A DNA stretch of 64,000 bases from Arsenicicoccus piscis (GTDB lineage: Bacteria; Actinomycetota; Actinomycetes; Actinomycetales; Dermatophilaceae). How positions within the stretch are numbered: position 1 is the stretch's first letter; each line of letters opens with the position of its first letter. The stretch is from contig NZ_JAKZHV010000002.1 in the NCBI RefSeq assembly GCF_022568835.1, positions 186,001-250,000 on the forward strand, given 5' to 3'. The notes under the pieces are model-generated. The model saw only the letters and a program-made list of their open reading frames with translations. It did no database searches and had not been told where the DNA came from. Shown one piece after another: positions 1 to 8,218 of the stretch. The position numbers and the translations under genes were made by a program.

Positions 1-246
1 GGCCGCGTGGCCGGCGCCCTGCTCGTGGCGCACCAGGATGTGCCGCACGGTCGGCGAGTCCATCAGCGGGTCGTAGGCCGGCAGGATCGCGCCGCCCGGG
101 ATGCCGAAGACCGTGTCTACGCCCATGGCCTCGAGCGAGTGGACGAGGCTCTGGGCTCCCGTGCACTCGACGGGGGCGCGCAGCCGCGAGGGGGCGGCCA
201 CGTCAGCAGGGGTAGGGGCGCTCTGGGCGCCGCGTTGGTCGATCAC
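1..246 (-). CDS. ilvB: acetolactate synthase large subunit (N-terminal part, cut by window edge)
   Basis: The large subunit of acetohydroxyacid synthase makes acetolactate or acetohydroxybutyrate, the first common step of valine, leucine and isoleucine synthesis, using thiamine diphosphate. The visible 82 codons contain the typical N-terminus: [20 protein letters not shown], then [16 protein letters not shown] and [14 protein letters not shown], which includes the ThDP-domain glutamate region. GTG at 244-246 is chosen as start because a GAAGGA ribosome site lies just upstream and the frame runs exactly to base 1. An ILV leader peptide and a hairpin with a T-tract lie upstream, so expression is probably controlled by transcription attenuation. 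The rest of the gene lies outside the window. Confidence 0.93.
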   Translation of the reverse strand, partial: MIDQRGAQSAPTPADVAAPSRLRAPVECTGAQSLVHSLEAMGVDTVFGIPGGAILPAYDPLMDSPTVRHILVRHEQGAGHAA

Positions 247-316
247 TGGTCCTTCACCACTTTCGGTGGGGCGGTCGGGTGGTACGTCGCCTGGTCGAGT
301 TCCGACTCTAGTCATG

Positions 317-350
317 AAAAAACCCCAGTCCCGATCGGGGACGTGGGGTT
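317..350 (-). terminator. ilvB leader attenuator hairpin
   Basis: On the minus strand a GC-rich hairpin (arms 321-332 and 338-350, with a GATCG loop and one bulged base) is followed at once by six T residues (317-322 read on the minus strand). This is a classic intrinsic terminator. It lies between the leader peptide and the ilvB start, as expected for an attenuator that stops transcription when branched-chain aminoacyl-tRNAs are plentiful. The competing antiterminator fold was not worked out. Confidence 0.8.
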
Positions 351-378
351 GCGCGCTCCGCGAGGTGTGCGGTGCGCG

Positions 379-405
379 CTAGGGAAGTACGAGAATGTTC
401 GCCAC
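379..405 (-). CDS. ilvB leader peptide (MANILVLP)
   Basis: A nine-codon reading frame, GTG to TAG, encodes MANILVLP. Four consecutive codons specify Ile-Leu-Val-Leu, the three amino acids whose pathway starts at the downstream ilvB. Position (about 130 bases upstream of ilvB, just before the attenuator hairpin) and composition match the leader peptides of branched-chain operons, where ribosome stalling at the regulatory codons sets the choice between termination and read-through. The exact start is uncertain because another in-frame start could lie upstream. No strong ribosome site is visible. Confidence 0.72.
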   Translation of the reverse strand: MANILVLP

Positions 406-436
406 GGCAACACCCTGCCTTGCGGGCCCGGCCGCG

Positions 437-1441
437 TCAATCGGTGGTCAGGGCGGTCTCAGCATCCGGGCACACCCGGTAGTGGTAGTCGTGGTGCCGG
501 GCGAACCCCAGGGATCCGTAGAGCGCGAGCGCCGGTGCGTTGTCCGCCAGCACCTGCAGGTAGACCCATCGCGCACCGTCCGCGGCCGCGCGGTCCAGCG
601 CCGCCCGGCTGAGCAGCCGCCCGAGCTCACGACCCCGCCACCGAGGCGCGACCTCCAGCGTGGACAGGCCCGCCCAGTCGTCGGTGCGGACCAGGCGGGC
701 GACGCCGACCGGCTCGACCGCTCCCCCGGCGTGGGTCCAGCGGGCGGTGAGGTAGTCGGCGGGCACCGTCTCGGCCTCGACGATGCGGGGGTGGTCCGCC
801 GCCCGACCGAGCAGCGCCAGGTGGTCGGCGTCCGGTCGCGGCGGCCAGGTGAGGGTCAGCTCGGGCGGTGTGCCGACGGGGGTCGGCGCGGGTGGGAGGG
901 GAAGCGCCGCGGTCATCAGGCAGGTCGGGGTGCGCAGCTCCCACCCGCGCTCCTCCAGCAGGGCGTCGAGCGCCGGGTCGGCACGCCCCGGCACGACCTG
1001 GACCACCGGCACGAGGCCGGCCTCGCGACAGATCCTGGCAGCACGGTCTACGGCATCGGGGAGGGGGACGCCCGGGTCGCCCAGGGCCAGGACGGAGTTC
1101 GCCCGGCTGGAGCCACCGTGCGAGAGGCGCGCGACCCAGCCGCCGATGCGAACGTTGCGGACGCCCGGCCAGCCACGCAGGGCCAGCCGCTCGAGGTCGT
1201 CGGGCGACGACCGGGCCACGACCCTGCGCGGAGGCACGACGCGGACGGCGACGAGGTCTACCCGCTCGAGGGTGATCGGCGGTCCGTCGTCCGGCGCCAC
1301 GACCAGCGGGTCGGGCGGGGTGCCGCCGGCGAGGAGCCGGCCGATGACGTCGGTGGCGCTACCGTCCGGCAACCGGCGGCGCACCGCGACCCGGCTGCCC
1401 TCGGGGTAGCGGCGTTCGCGCACGGCGAGGTCGGTGCTCAC
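437..1441 (-). CDS. GNAT family N-acetyltransferase (two-part)
   Basis: A 334-residue protein. The N-terminal ~110 residues are basic, with a strand-rich look (RRYPEGSRVAVRRRLPDGSATDVIGRL). The C-terminal half is a GNAT acetyltransferase fold: VGVARLVRTDDWAGLSTLEVAPRWRGRELGRLL carries the acetyl-CoA binding R-x-x-G-x-G/L region, and DNAPALALYGSLGFARHHDYHYR is the typical C-terminal motif. The substrate is unknown. Its GTG start overlaps the end of the ABC permease gene by four bases, so the two are probably translationally coupled. The gene ends just before the ilvB leader, so the ilvB promoter likely lies inside its 3' end. Confidence 0.8.
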   Translation of the reverse strand: MSTDLAVRERRYPEGSRVAVRRRLPDGSATDVIGRLLAGGTPPDPLVVAPDDGPPITLERVDLVAVRVVPPRRVVARSSPDDLERLALRGWPGVRNVRIGGWVARLSHGGSSRANSVLALGDPGVPLPDAVDRAARICREAGLVPVVQVVPGRADPALDALLEERGWELRTPTCLMTAALPLPPAPTPVGTPPELTLTWPPRPDADHLALLGRAADHPRIVEAETVPADYLTARWTHAGGAVEPVGVARLVRTDDWAGLSTLEVAPRWRGRELGRLLSRAALDRAAADGARWVYLQVLADNAPALALYGSLGFARHHDYHYRVCPDAETALTTD

Positions 1442-3030
1442 GCCGGCACGGACACCTGCGAGAGCACCTCGGGCCAGTGCTGGTCGAGACGGCGACCGCC
1501 CGCGCGGATGCCGAGGACCAGCACCGCGACGCCCTCGGCGACGGCGACGAGGAGCGCGACCCAGGCGAGCCACGACGCCTCGATGACCAGAGCGGTGATG
1601 ACCAGGGCGAGGACGGGGACGACCGCGACGAACACGCCGAGGGACGACAGGGCGAACGACACGAGCCCCTGGATCCCACCGACGTTGTTGCCGCTGAACG
1701 CGCTGGCCCCCGGCGGGGGTGCGGTGCCCTGGAAGATCGAGCCGACCCACGAGCTCACGCCGAAGCCGGCGAGGTAGGTGATGACGACGACCGCAAGCAC
1801 GTGCGGCAGGTAGCTCCACAGGCCCGAGTAGACGAAGGCGGCGACCAGCGCGACCGTGATCACCGGCGCCGTGAAGGTCATGATCGCGAGCACCCGGCCC
1901 CACCGGTCGTCCACGCCCCGGATCCCGCTGCTGACGTGTGTCCACAGCGCAGAGCCGTCGTAGGACAGGTCCGCCCCGACGCCCTGCGCGCACATCCACG
2001 CCATGAGCACCGGCCCGAAGACCGCCAGCCCGCGGCTCTCGGGGTCGCCGGCCACGCTCGGCAGGACCATCAGCGCCGGCATCAGGAAGAGGATCACGGC
2101 GGTGCCGGCGTAGCGCGGGTCGCGCCGCCAGTAGCGCAGGCAGCGGGCGGCGATGGCACCGCGCGGCGAGGTGCCCAAGAGCCGCTCGACCCAGGTGGAC
2201 GAGTGCACCGACTCGGACGACCCACCGCTGGTGATGGGTGAGCAGAGGGCACGGTCCAGCAGGCGCACCCACGCGAGGCAGACCCCGCCGACGAGCGCCG
2301 CGGCGAGCACGAGGTGCACGACCGCCTGCCACCAGCGCCCGGCCGCGACCTCGGCGGGCACGGCCCAGGCCCAGCCGAACGGCGTCCACGCCGCGATGGT
2401 GGCGCCCCGGGCGAGGGCGGCGTTGACGGCGTCGAGGTCACCGTTGCCGATCCGCCCGAACAGCTGTCCGACGAAGGAGAAGCTGATGGCGATCGCGGCG
2501 ACCAGCACGGCGGCGAGGTCGCGGAACCGGCGGCTCGCGAGCATCGACCCGAGCCCCGTCGTGACGACCCGCGCGAGCAGGAAGCAGGTCACCAGCCCGA
2601 GGGGTGTGGCGACGATCGCGGCCACCAGGGCCGGGATCGACCGGGACCAGGTGACCCACGAGAAGAGCACGACGATCGCTGTGGCCAGGCCGCCGGTCGA
2701 CACGAGCATCGAGGCGAGCAGCCCGGGCACCAGCTGTCGGGCCCGCACCGGCAGCAGGGCGAACCGGGAGGCGTCGAGGGTGGGGTCTACGCCGAAGACG
2801 AGGATCGACAGGACCATCCAGGCCGCGGTCACGAACGAGAAGGCCAGCACGAGCAGGTGGCTCGTGAGGTCCAGCGGCGCGCCGCGCAGCGCCACCAGTC
2901 CGACGCAGACGACCCCGACGACGGTCACCGCGTAGAGCGCGAGGAGGACGAAGCCGACGACCTTCCACGCGCTCTGCCGAAAGGCGTTGCGCAGCAGGGT
3001 CAGTCTCAGTCGGACCAGGAGCGCAACCAC
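1438..3030 (-). CDS. ABC transporter permease (large, multi-pass)
   Basis: A 530-residue integral membrane protein with about 12 hydrophobic segments (for example VVGFVLLALYAVTVVGVVCV and VLAVVVITYLAGFGVSSWVG). It is the membrane partner of the ATPase encoded immediately upstream, whose end it overlaps by about 25 bases. The start is placed at GTG 3028-3030, which has a good GGAGGA ribosome site at proper spacing. The frame stays open further upstream, but that part is antisense to the neighbours and is not protein-like. Together the pair resembles an ABC-2-type exporter. The substrate cannot be told from sequence. Confidence 0.82.
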   Translation of the reverse strand: MVALLVRLRLTLLRNAFRQSAWKVVGFVLLALYAVTVVGVVCVGLVALRGAPLDLTSHLLVLAFSFVTAAWMVLSILVFGVDPTLDASRFALLPVRARQLVPGLLASMLVSTGGLATAIVVLFSWVTWSRSIPALVAAIVATPLGLVTCFLLARVVTTGLGSMLASRRFRDLAAVLVAAIAISFSFVGQLFGRIGNGDLDAVNAALARGATIAAWTPFGWAWAVPAEVAAGRWWQAVVHLVLAAALVGGVCLAWVRLLDRALCSPITSGGSSESVHSSTWVERLLGTSPRGAIAARCLRYWRRDPRYAGTAVILFLMPALMVLPSVAGDPESRGLAVFGPVLMAWMCAQGVGADLSYDGSALWTHVSSGIRGVDDRWGRVLAIMTFTAPVITVALVAAFVYSGLWSYLPHVLAVVVITYLAGFGVSSWVGSIFQGTAPPPGASAFSGNNVGGIQGLVSFALSSLGVFVAVVPVLALVITALVIEASWLAWVALLVAVAEGVAVLVLGIRAGGRRLDQHWPEVLSQVSVPA

Positions 3031-3779
3031 GCGAGGTCCTCCGATCCGCTCACGGGGCCTCCCACGAGGTCGAGGAAGCGCTGCTGCAGGGACTCGCCGG
3101 CGCGCACGTCCTCCACGCGCCCCTCGGCGAGCACCCGGCCCTGGGCGATGACGGCCAGCCGGTCGCAGAGGGACTCGACGAGCTCCATCACGTGCGAGGA
3201 GAGGATGACGGTGCCGCCGCCCTGGACGTAGCCGCGCAGGATCGACCGGATGCCCTCGCCGGAGACCGGGTCCACCGCCTCGAACGGCTCGTCGAGCACG
3301 AGCAGGCGCGGGCCGTGGATGAGGGCGCAGGCGAGCCCGATCTTCTTCGTCATGCCGGCGGAGTAGTCGACGACCAGCTTGTCGGCGTCGAGGCCGAGCA
3401 CGCCGAGCAGGTCGGCGGAACGCTGCGCGACCACGTCGGCGGGCAGGCGGCGCAGCAACCCGACGTAGCGCAGCAGCTCGGCACCGGACAGCCGGTCGAA
3501 CAGTCGCATGCCGTCCGGCAGCACACCCATGAGCGCCTTGGCGCCGGCCGGGTCGGCCCACACGTCGTGGCCGAGGACCGTCGCGGTGCCCTGGTCGGGG
3601 CGCAGCAGCCCGGTGGCCATGGACAAGGTGGTCGTCTTGCCGGCGCCGTTGGGTCCGACGAGCCCGAACAGGCTCCCGGACGGGACCGTGAGCGACAACG
3701 AGTCCACAGCTCGCGAGCCGTCGAAGTCCTTGATCAACCCCTGCAAGACCAGCGCGTCGGTGGTCATGGACCCATCCAA
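3006..3779 (-). CDS. ABC transporter ATP-binding protein
   Basis: A complete ABC ATPase of about 257 residues with Walker A GPNGAGKTTT (near residue 42), signature-like YSAGMTKKIGLA, Walker B LLVLDEPFEAVDP and the switch histidine in ILSSHVMELVE. The signature is YSAGM rather than the usual LSGGQ, as in many ABC-2 exporters. TTG at 3777-3779 has a GAGGGA ribosome site at good distance; an internal ATG at 3765-3767 is the alternative and would shorten the protein by four residues. It pairs with the downstream permease to form an exporter of unknown substrate. Confidence 0.88.
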   Translation of the reverse strand: MDGSMTTDALVLQGLIKDFDGSRAVDSLSLTVPSGSLFGLVGPNGAGKTTTLSMATGLLRPDQGTATVLGHDVWADPAGAKALMGVLPDGMRLFDRLSGAELLRYVGLLRRLPADVVAQRSADLLGVLGLDADKLVVDYSAGMTKKIGLACALIHGPRLLVLDEPFEAVDPVSGEGIRSILRGYVQGGGTVILSSHVMELVESLCDRLAVIAQGRVLAEGRVEDVRAGESLQQRFLDLVGGPVSGSEDLAWLRSWSD

Positions 3780-3788
3780 GCACGTCCC

Positions 3789-4586
3789 TCAGCGCAGGAA
3801 CTCCGAGACCGGCCGGAGCCGGGTGCGCAGCAGTGCCTGGGTGCGCTCGGTGTCGAGCACGACCTCGGCAGGCCCCGGCGCGGCTCCTCGGGGTCCGCCC
3901 GGGATGGTGAGCGGGTCCAGCCCGTCGCGCGCCGCGACCAGCTCGCCGATGCGGTAGCGGGTCACGGCCTCCGAGCCGGCGACGTGGAGGACCCCGACGT
4001 GCTCGTGGGCCTCCCCCACCGCGACCTCCACCAGCGCCGCGGCCAGGTCGTCGACGTGCACCGGGTAGCGCACCTCGTCCGTGTAGAGCGCCCCGCGCGC
4101 CTGGGCGTGCGCGAGCCGGTGCACGAATTGCTCGGGGGCAGAGTCGCCTTCGCCGAGCACGAGCGAGCTGCGCACGACCGCGTAGGACGGGCACACCTGC
4201 GCGACGACCGTCTCCGCCGCCGCCTTGGCCGCGCCGTAGGCGCAGATCGGGTCGGGCGGGTCGCTCTCGAGGTAGCGATCCTTGGTCCCGGAGAACACCA
4301 GGTCGGTCGAGACGAGGACCAGGCGGGCGCCCGACGTCGCAGCGCCGCCGGCGACGTGCGCCGCACCGGTCGCTGTGGTGGCCCAGTCCCCCTGGCGGTA
4401 GGCGCAGTGCACGATCGCGTCCGGTCGCACACGGTCTACGAGATCCTCGGTGGCGGCCCGGTCGGTGACGTCCAGGGGCATCCCTGCGGACCTGCTCGCA
4501 CCGACCACCTCGTGACCGAGGTCGGCCGCCAGCGCCGCGACCCGGGAGCCGACGTAGCCGGCCGCGCCCGTGACGAGCAGCCGCAC
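3789..4586 (-). CDS. NAD(P)-dependent RmlD-type sugar-nucleotide reductase/epimerase
   Basis: An extended short-chain dehydrogenase of about 265 residues. It has the N-terminal Rossmann motif VTGAAGYVG, the catalytic YGAAK (Y-x-x-x-K) and the STDLVFSG segment typical of dTDP-4-dehydrorhamnose reductase relatives. The reaction is presumably reduction or epimerisation of a nucleotide sugar or related substrate, but no sugar pathway genes lie nearby, so the substrate is unknown. GTG 4584-4586 begins MRLLVTG, the usual N-terminus of the family. The SixA gene starts upstream and ends only three bases before this gene, suggesting an operon. Confidence 0.83.
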   Translation of the reverse strand: MRLLVTGAAGYVGSRVAALAADLGHEVVGASRSAGMPLDVTDRAATEDLVDRVRPDAIVHCAYRQGDWATTATGAAHVAGGAATSGARLVLVSTDLVFSGTKDRYLESDPPDPICAYGAAKAAAETVVAQVCPSYAVVRSSLVLGEGDSAPEQFVHRLAHAQARGALYTDEVRYPVHVDDLAAALVEVAVGEAHEHVGVLHVAGSEAVTRYRIGELVAARDGLDPLTIPGGPRGAAPGPAEVVLDTERTQALLRTRLRPVSEFLR

Positions 4587-4589
4587 CGG

Positions 4590-5102
4590 TCAGGCCCGGG
4601 GTGTGACCACGGTGACCAGGTCGGCCTGCCCGGCGTCGAGGTCGATCCAGGACCGGTCGACGGCGAGCCGGACGATGGTCGACGTCGGGAAGCCGTGCCC
4701 GAACGCTCGCCGGGTGTCGTCCGAGCCGCTGCCGTCCGCGGCGAGCCGGTGTGCCAGCGTGGGGATCCCGGGCGAGTGCCCGAGGACCAGCGCGGTGCGC
4801 ACGCTGTCCGGGATGCCGTGGACCAGGTCGAGCAGGTCGTCCGCCCCACCGTCGTAGATCTCCTCCAGCTCGGACACCTCGGTGCCGGAGGCGCCACCCG
4901 CCGTCATGCCGCGCCAGGTCTGCCGGGTGCGGGCGCTCGACGAGCACAGGACCAGGTCGACCGGACCGACCTCGTCGGCGAGCCAGGTGCCGGCGGCGCG
5001 GCTGTCGGCCATGCCGGCGTGGGTGAGGGAGCGGTCGATGTCCGACCCGGTGATGCCGAACCCGGCCTCCGAGTGGCGCATGAGCAGCAAGGTCCGTTCC
5101 AT
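4590..5102 (-). CDS. sixA: SixA-type phosphohistidine phosphatase
   Basis: A 170-residue histidine-phosphatase-superfamily protein. The catalytic RHS motif appears as LLLMRHSEAG at residues ~6-15, and the second histidine is in ALVLGHSPGIPTLAH. The length fits SixA-type enzymes, which remove phosphate from histidine in phosphorelay proteins. Actinobacterial homologues are often annotated only as histidine phosphatase, so the physiological substrate is uncertain. It is followed closely by the RmlD-type gene and precedes the ABC exporter genes on the same strand. Confidence 0.85.
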   Translation of the reverse strand: MERTLLLMRHSEAGFGITGSDIDRSLTHAGMADSRAAGTWLADEVGPVDLVLCSSSARTRQTWRGMTAGGASGTEVSELEEIYDGGADDLLDLVHGIPDSVRTALVLGHSPGIPTLAHRLAADGSGSDDTRRAFGHGFPTSTIVRLAVDRSWIDLDAGQADLVTVVTPRA

Positions 5103-5154
5103 GCGCCCAGCATGCCATTGCCGTCCCCGCCCAGCAGGCCGGGGACGGCTGGGG

Positions 5155-7491
5155 CTACAGGCTGAGGTCCGGCTTGACCCGAGCCGGCGTCCAGATGCGG
5201 GCGCGGTGCGCCGACAGCCCGGAGACCACCAGGGCGGCCGCTAGGAAGAGGGCCAGCACCCCGATGTCCAGGGCCAGCAAAGACATTCGCCCGTTATACA
5301 TCAGGTGGCGCAAACCGTCGATGGCGTAGGACATGGGCAGCACGCGGTGCAGCGCCTGCAGCGGTGCGGGCAGCGTCTGCCAGGGGAACGTGCCGCCGCC
5401 GCTGACCAGCTGGACCACCATGAGGACCAGGCCGAGGAACTTGCCCACGGCGCCGAAGCGACTGACCAGGGCGTGCAGGATCGCGACGTACGTCATGGAC
5501 ACGAACGCCATGAAGGCGATCATCGCCACCGGGTGCTGCACGCCGAACCCCTGGGCCTTGATGGCCAGCAGGAAGACCAGCACGCTCTGCCCCACGGCCA
5601 GCAGCGCCGGCGTCATCCAGCCGCTGAGCGCCACCCGCCAGGCCGGCTGCTGGGCGGCCAGCGCGCGGTTGGAGAGCGGCCGGACCAGCAGGAAGAGGAC
5701 GTATGCCCCGATCCACAGCGACAGCGCCCCGAAGAACGGCGCCATGCCCGCGCCGTAGTTGCTCGCCGCAGCCTGGTTGTCGTTAGTCACGGCGACCGGG
5801 TTGCCGATCATCTGGGCGGCTGCCTCACGCGCCTGCTGGCTCGGGTTCGGGATCTGCGACAGCCCCTTGCGTAGACCGTCCCGCAGCTGGGTGGCCCCCG
5901 AGAGTGCCTGCCCCGCGCCGTCGCCCAGCGTCTTCGCCCCTGCGGCCAGCTTGTCCGCGCCGGTGACGGCGCTCCGCTCGCCGTCGACGAGCTGGTGGGC
6001 ACCGGTGGACAACCGACCCAGGCCGTTCTCGAGGGTGGTCGCTCCCCCGGCCAGCCGCGCGGATCCGGCGTGTGCCGCGGCGATGCCGCTGTGCAGCTGG
6101 GCGGAACCGGTGGCGAGCTTCGACGCACCGGCCGACACCGCGTCGGCACCGGCAGCGGCCTTGGTGGCGCCGCTCGCGAGCTTGGCTGTGCCGGTGGAGA
6201 GCTTGCCGAGCTCGCTGGTCAAGGTTTGGGAGCCGCTCACCAGCTTGTCCGCCCCCGTGGCGACCTGCTCCGAGCCCGAGGCGAGCTGATCGAGCGATCC
6301 TGCGGCCTGGGTGATCTTGCCGTCTGCCGTGTTGAGCCGGTCGTCCAGGCCCTGGGCCGCGGTGATCACGGTCTCGAGCTGCTGACGCTGGTCGGCGGTG
6401 AGCGCCTGGTCGCCGGCGAGCGCCTGCAGCTGGGCGATCACCCTGTCCCGGTTGGCGTTTCGCACGTAGGCCAGCTGCTGGGCGGCCTCGTTGGCGAGGT
6501 CGCCCGCCTTCGCCACCTTGGCGTTGCCGTCGGCGACCTTGTGCGCGCCGGCGGCCACCTGAGTGGCTCCGTCGTGCAGTCGTGCGGCGCCGGCCTGCAG
6601 CTGCGCCGCACCCGAGCTGGCGCTGGTCGCACCCGTCGCGAGCTGGCGGTTGCCGGCAGCGACCTGCGCCGCGCCGTCGGCCAGCTGTCGCGTCTGGGCG
6701 GGCAGCGCGGCCGTCTTGGAGTCGAGCGTCGCCAACCCGTCGTTGAGCTGACGCGCACCCGAGCCGAGCTGTGCCGCACCGCTGCTCGCCGAGTCGATGC
6801 CGTCCGACAGCTGCGTCGCGCCGGTGAGCAGCTTGCGCTGCCCGGTCGCGAGAGCGGTGGCGCCGTTGCTCAGGTCACCGGCACCGGTCTGCAGCCGGTC
6901 GAGCCCGGTGACGAGCTGGGCGGAGCCGTCGGCAGCCTTGGCGATGTTGGTGTGGATCTCGGTGAAGCCCAGCAGCATCTGGCTGGCGGCCGTCGAGCTG
7001 ACCTTGGTGGCAACGGCTTTCGTGACCTGGGCGACCACGTTGTTCGAGATGGTGCGAGCGATGTAGCCGTTGGTGTCGTTGTTGAGCAGCTCCAGCGTGG
7101 CCTGCTGAGGGTGGTCCGACGTGGCGCTGGCCAGCTTGGTGGAGAAGTCCTTCGGCACGATGATCGCGAAGTCGTAGTCCTCGTTCTCCACCCCGCTGAC
7201 CGCCTGGGCGCGCGAGACCTCGTGCCAGTCAAAGGTCTTGGAGTCGACCAGCTGCTTGGCGACCTCGTCGCCGGCCTGCAGCTTCTCGCCGTTGGCCAGC
7301 GTCGTCGGGGTGTCCTCGACGACGATCGCGGCCGGGATCTCGGCCAGCTTGGCGTAGGGGTCCTTGTTGGCATACAGGTACAGCCCTGCGTAGAGCGTGG
7401 GGATGAGCAGCATGGCGGCGAGCGCCAGCCGCAGCAGCTTGCCGGAGGTCAGCCGAGTGAGCTCGGCCAGGGCCAGGCGACGGGCCTTCAT
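5155..7491 (-). CDS. YhgE/Pip-type membrane protein with long repetitive ectodomain
   Basis: A 778-residue protein. It has an N-terminal membrane segment (LLRLALAAMLLIPTLYAGLYLYA), a YhgE-like domain (residues ~40-150), a long extracytoplasmic stretch of imperfect 11-residue-like repeats rich in Gly, Ala, Gln and Leu (patterns such as GAAQLxxGAxxLxxGA, ~180-560), and five or six C-terminal membrane helices of ABC-2 type. The family includes phage-infection proteins and the membrane halves of certain secretion-linked exporters. The repeats probably form a long helical or coiled-coil stalk. A degenerate ABC-type protein and a divergent TetR regulator lie upstream, so the pair is probably TetR-controlled. 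Confidence 0.85.
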   Translation of the reverse strand: MKARRLALAELTRLTSGKLLRLALAAMLLIPTLYAGLYLYANKDPYAKLAEIPAAIVVEDTPTTLANGEKLQAGDEVAKQLVDSKTFDWHEVSRAQAVSGVENEDYDFAIIVPKDFSTKLASATSDHPQQATLELLNNDTNGYIARTISNNVVAQVTKAVATKVSSTAASQMLLGFTEIHTNIAKAADGSAQLVTGLDRLQTGAGDLSNGATALATGQRKLLTGATQLSDGIDSASSGAAQLGSGARQLNDGLATLDSKTAALPAQTRQLADGAAQVAAGNRQLATGATSASSGAAQLQAGAARLHDGATQVAAGAHKVADGNAKVAKAGDLANEAAQQLAYVRNANRDRVIAQLQALAGDQALTADQRQQLETVITAAQGLDDRLNTADGKITQAAGSLDQLASGSEQVATGADKLVSGSQTLTSELGKLSTGTAKLASGATKAAAGADAVSAGASKLATGSAQLHSGIAAAHAGSARLAGGATTLENGLGRLSTGAHQLVDGERSAVTGADKLAAGAKTLGDGAGQALSGATQLRDGLRKGLSQIPNPSQQAREAAAQMIGNPVAVTNDNQAAASNYGAGMAPFFGALSLWIGAYVLFLLVRPLSNRALAAQQPAWRVALSGWMTPALLAVGQSVLVFLLAIKAQGFGVQHPVAMIAFMAFVSMTYVAILHALVSRFGAVGKFLGLVLMVVQLVSGGGTFPWQTLPAPLQALHRVLPMSYAIDGLRHLMYNGRMSLLALDIGVLALFLAAALVVSGLSAHRARIWTPARVKPDLSL

Positions 7492-8110
7492 CGGACGGCT
7501 CTCCTACCTCGTAGTAGTCAGCGCTGCCGAGCAGCCGGACGCTGTTGCTGGTGCAGACCACAACGACGATAAGCCCGGTCGCTGCCAGGTCCTCGGCGAC
7601 GCGCAGCCAGTCGTGCGGGTCGCCGCCCCAGCGGTCAGGACTCGCAAGGACCACCGCCTCGACCCCGGGACGCTGGGACGCGATCTCGGCGAGCCAGCGC
7701 ACGTGCTGGGCGGGCGCGAGGGTGTCCCAGCGGTCCTTGAGGCGGTCGCCCGCACCGCGAGCGTCGAGGAAGGCCTCGATGTCCGGGGCGCGGGACGGGA
7801 GCCCGGCCAGGGCCAGCTCCTCCCCCAGGACCACCTTGATCGGCAGCCCCGGGTCGGGCTCGCTGATGTCGGGGACGTCCACGATGGCCACCGAGCGGCG
7901 CAGGTCGGCGGGGGTGCCGGCACCACGCCAACGCACGTGACCCTGGCTGAGCGGCAGCCGGCCGCCGAGCACCAGAGCCAGCGCTTTGCTGGCGGGACCG
8001 GGGTCACCGATGACGAGTGTCACCGTGCCGTCGGGCGCGGTGAGCGACGTCGGCAGGAGCAGCGGACCGTGCTCGCCGTTCACTGCCGCGCGAGTCGCGG
8101 AGAGGGTCAT
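7229..8110 (-). CDS. degenerate ABC-type ATP-binding protein, overlapping the YhgE/Pip gene
   Basis: The first ~205 residues look like the nucleotide-binding half of an ABC protein: LTAPDGTVTLVIGDPGPASKALALVLGGRLPLSQGHVRWRG mirrors the Walker A region, followed by APAQHVRWLAEIASQRPGVEAVVLASPDR in the signature and Walker B positions. The Walker A lysine motif (GxxGxGKS/T) is replaced by GDPGPASKA, so ATP binding is doubtful. No stop codon occurs before the YhgE/Pip start; the frame runs on 263 bases inside that gene in another frame and the last ~87 residues look like antiparallel noise. The real protein may be about 205 residues if a stop was lost. It probably partners the YhgE/Pip protein. 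Confidence 0.6.
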   Translation of the reverse strand: MTLSATRAAVNGEHGPLLLPTSLTAPDGTVTLVIGDPGPASKALALVLGGRLPLSQGHVRWRGAGTPADLRRSVAIVDVPDISEPDPGLPIKVVLGEELALAGLPSRAPDIEAFLDARGAGDRLKDRWDTLAPAQHVRWLAEIASQRPGVEAVVLASPDRWGGDPHDWLRVAEDLAATGLIVVVVCTSNSVRLLGSADYYEVGEPSDEGPSPGPGRAHSADLRQAAAAGARRHAAHPHALRRAVPVCQQGPLRQAGRDPGRDRRRGHPDDAGQRREAAGRRRGRQAAGRLQDL

Positions 8111-8187
8111 GAGGGGGGCCTTTCGGAGGCGGGACCAGAGGATCAGGATGGGCGGATCTGTGACGATTCGCTGTTTCGATACGACTC

Positions 8188-8200
8188 TGTATTCGATACA
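8188..8200. promoter_or_regulatory. candidate TetR operator between divergent genes
   Basis: The 108-base gap between the divergent ABC-type and TetR genes holds the palindrome TGTATTCGATACA (5-base perfect arms around TCG). The half TTCGATAC is repeated 17 bases upstream (8175-8182). The spot lies about 20-30 bases before the TetR start codon, where a self-repressing TetR would bind. No binding data support this. Confidence 0.5.
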
Positions 8201-8218
8201 CCACTGTATGCTTGTCCC

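Noticed and set aside
3030..5118. Extension of the ABC permease frame across the ATPase, reductase and SixA genes
   Set aside because: The sequence upstream of 3030 is arginine-rich and out of frame with three well-supported genes; the GTG at 3028-3030 with GGAGGA is the real start.
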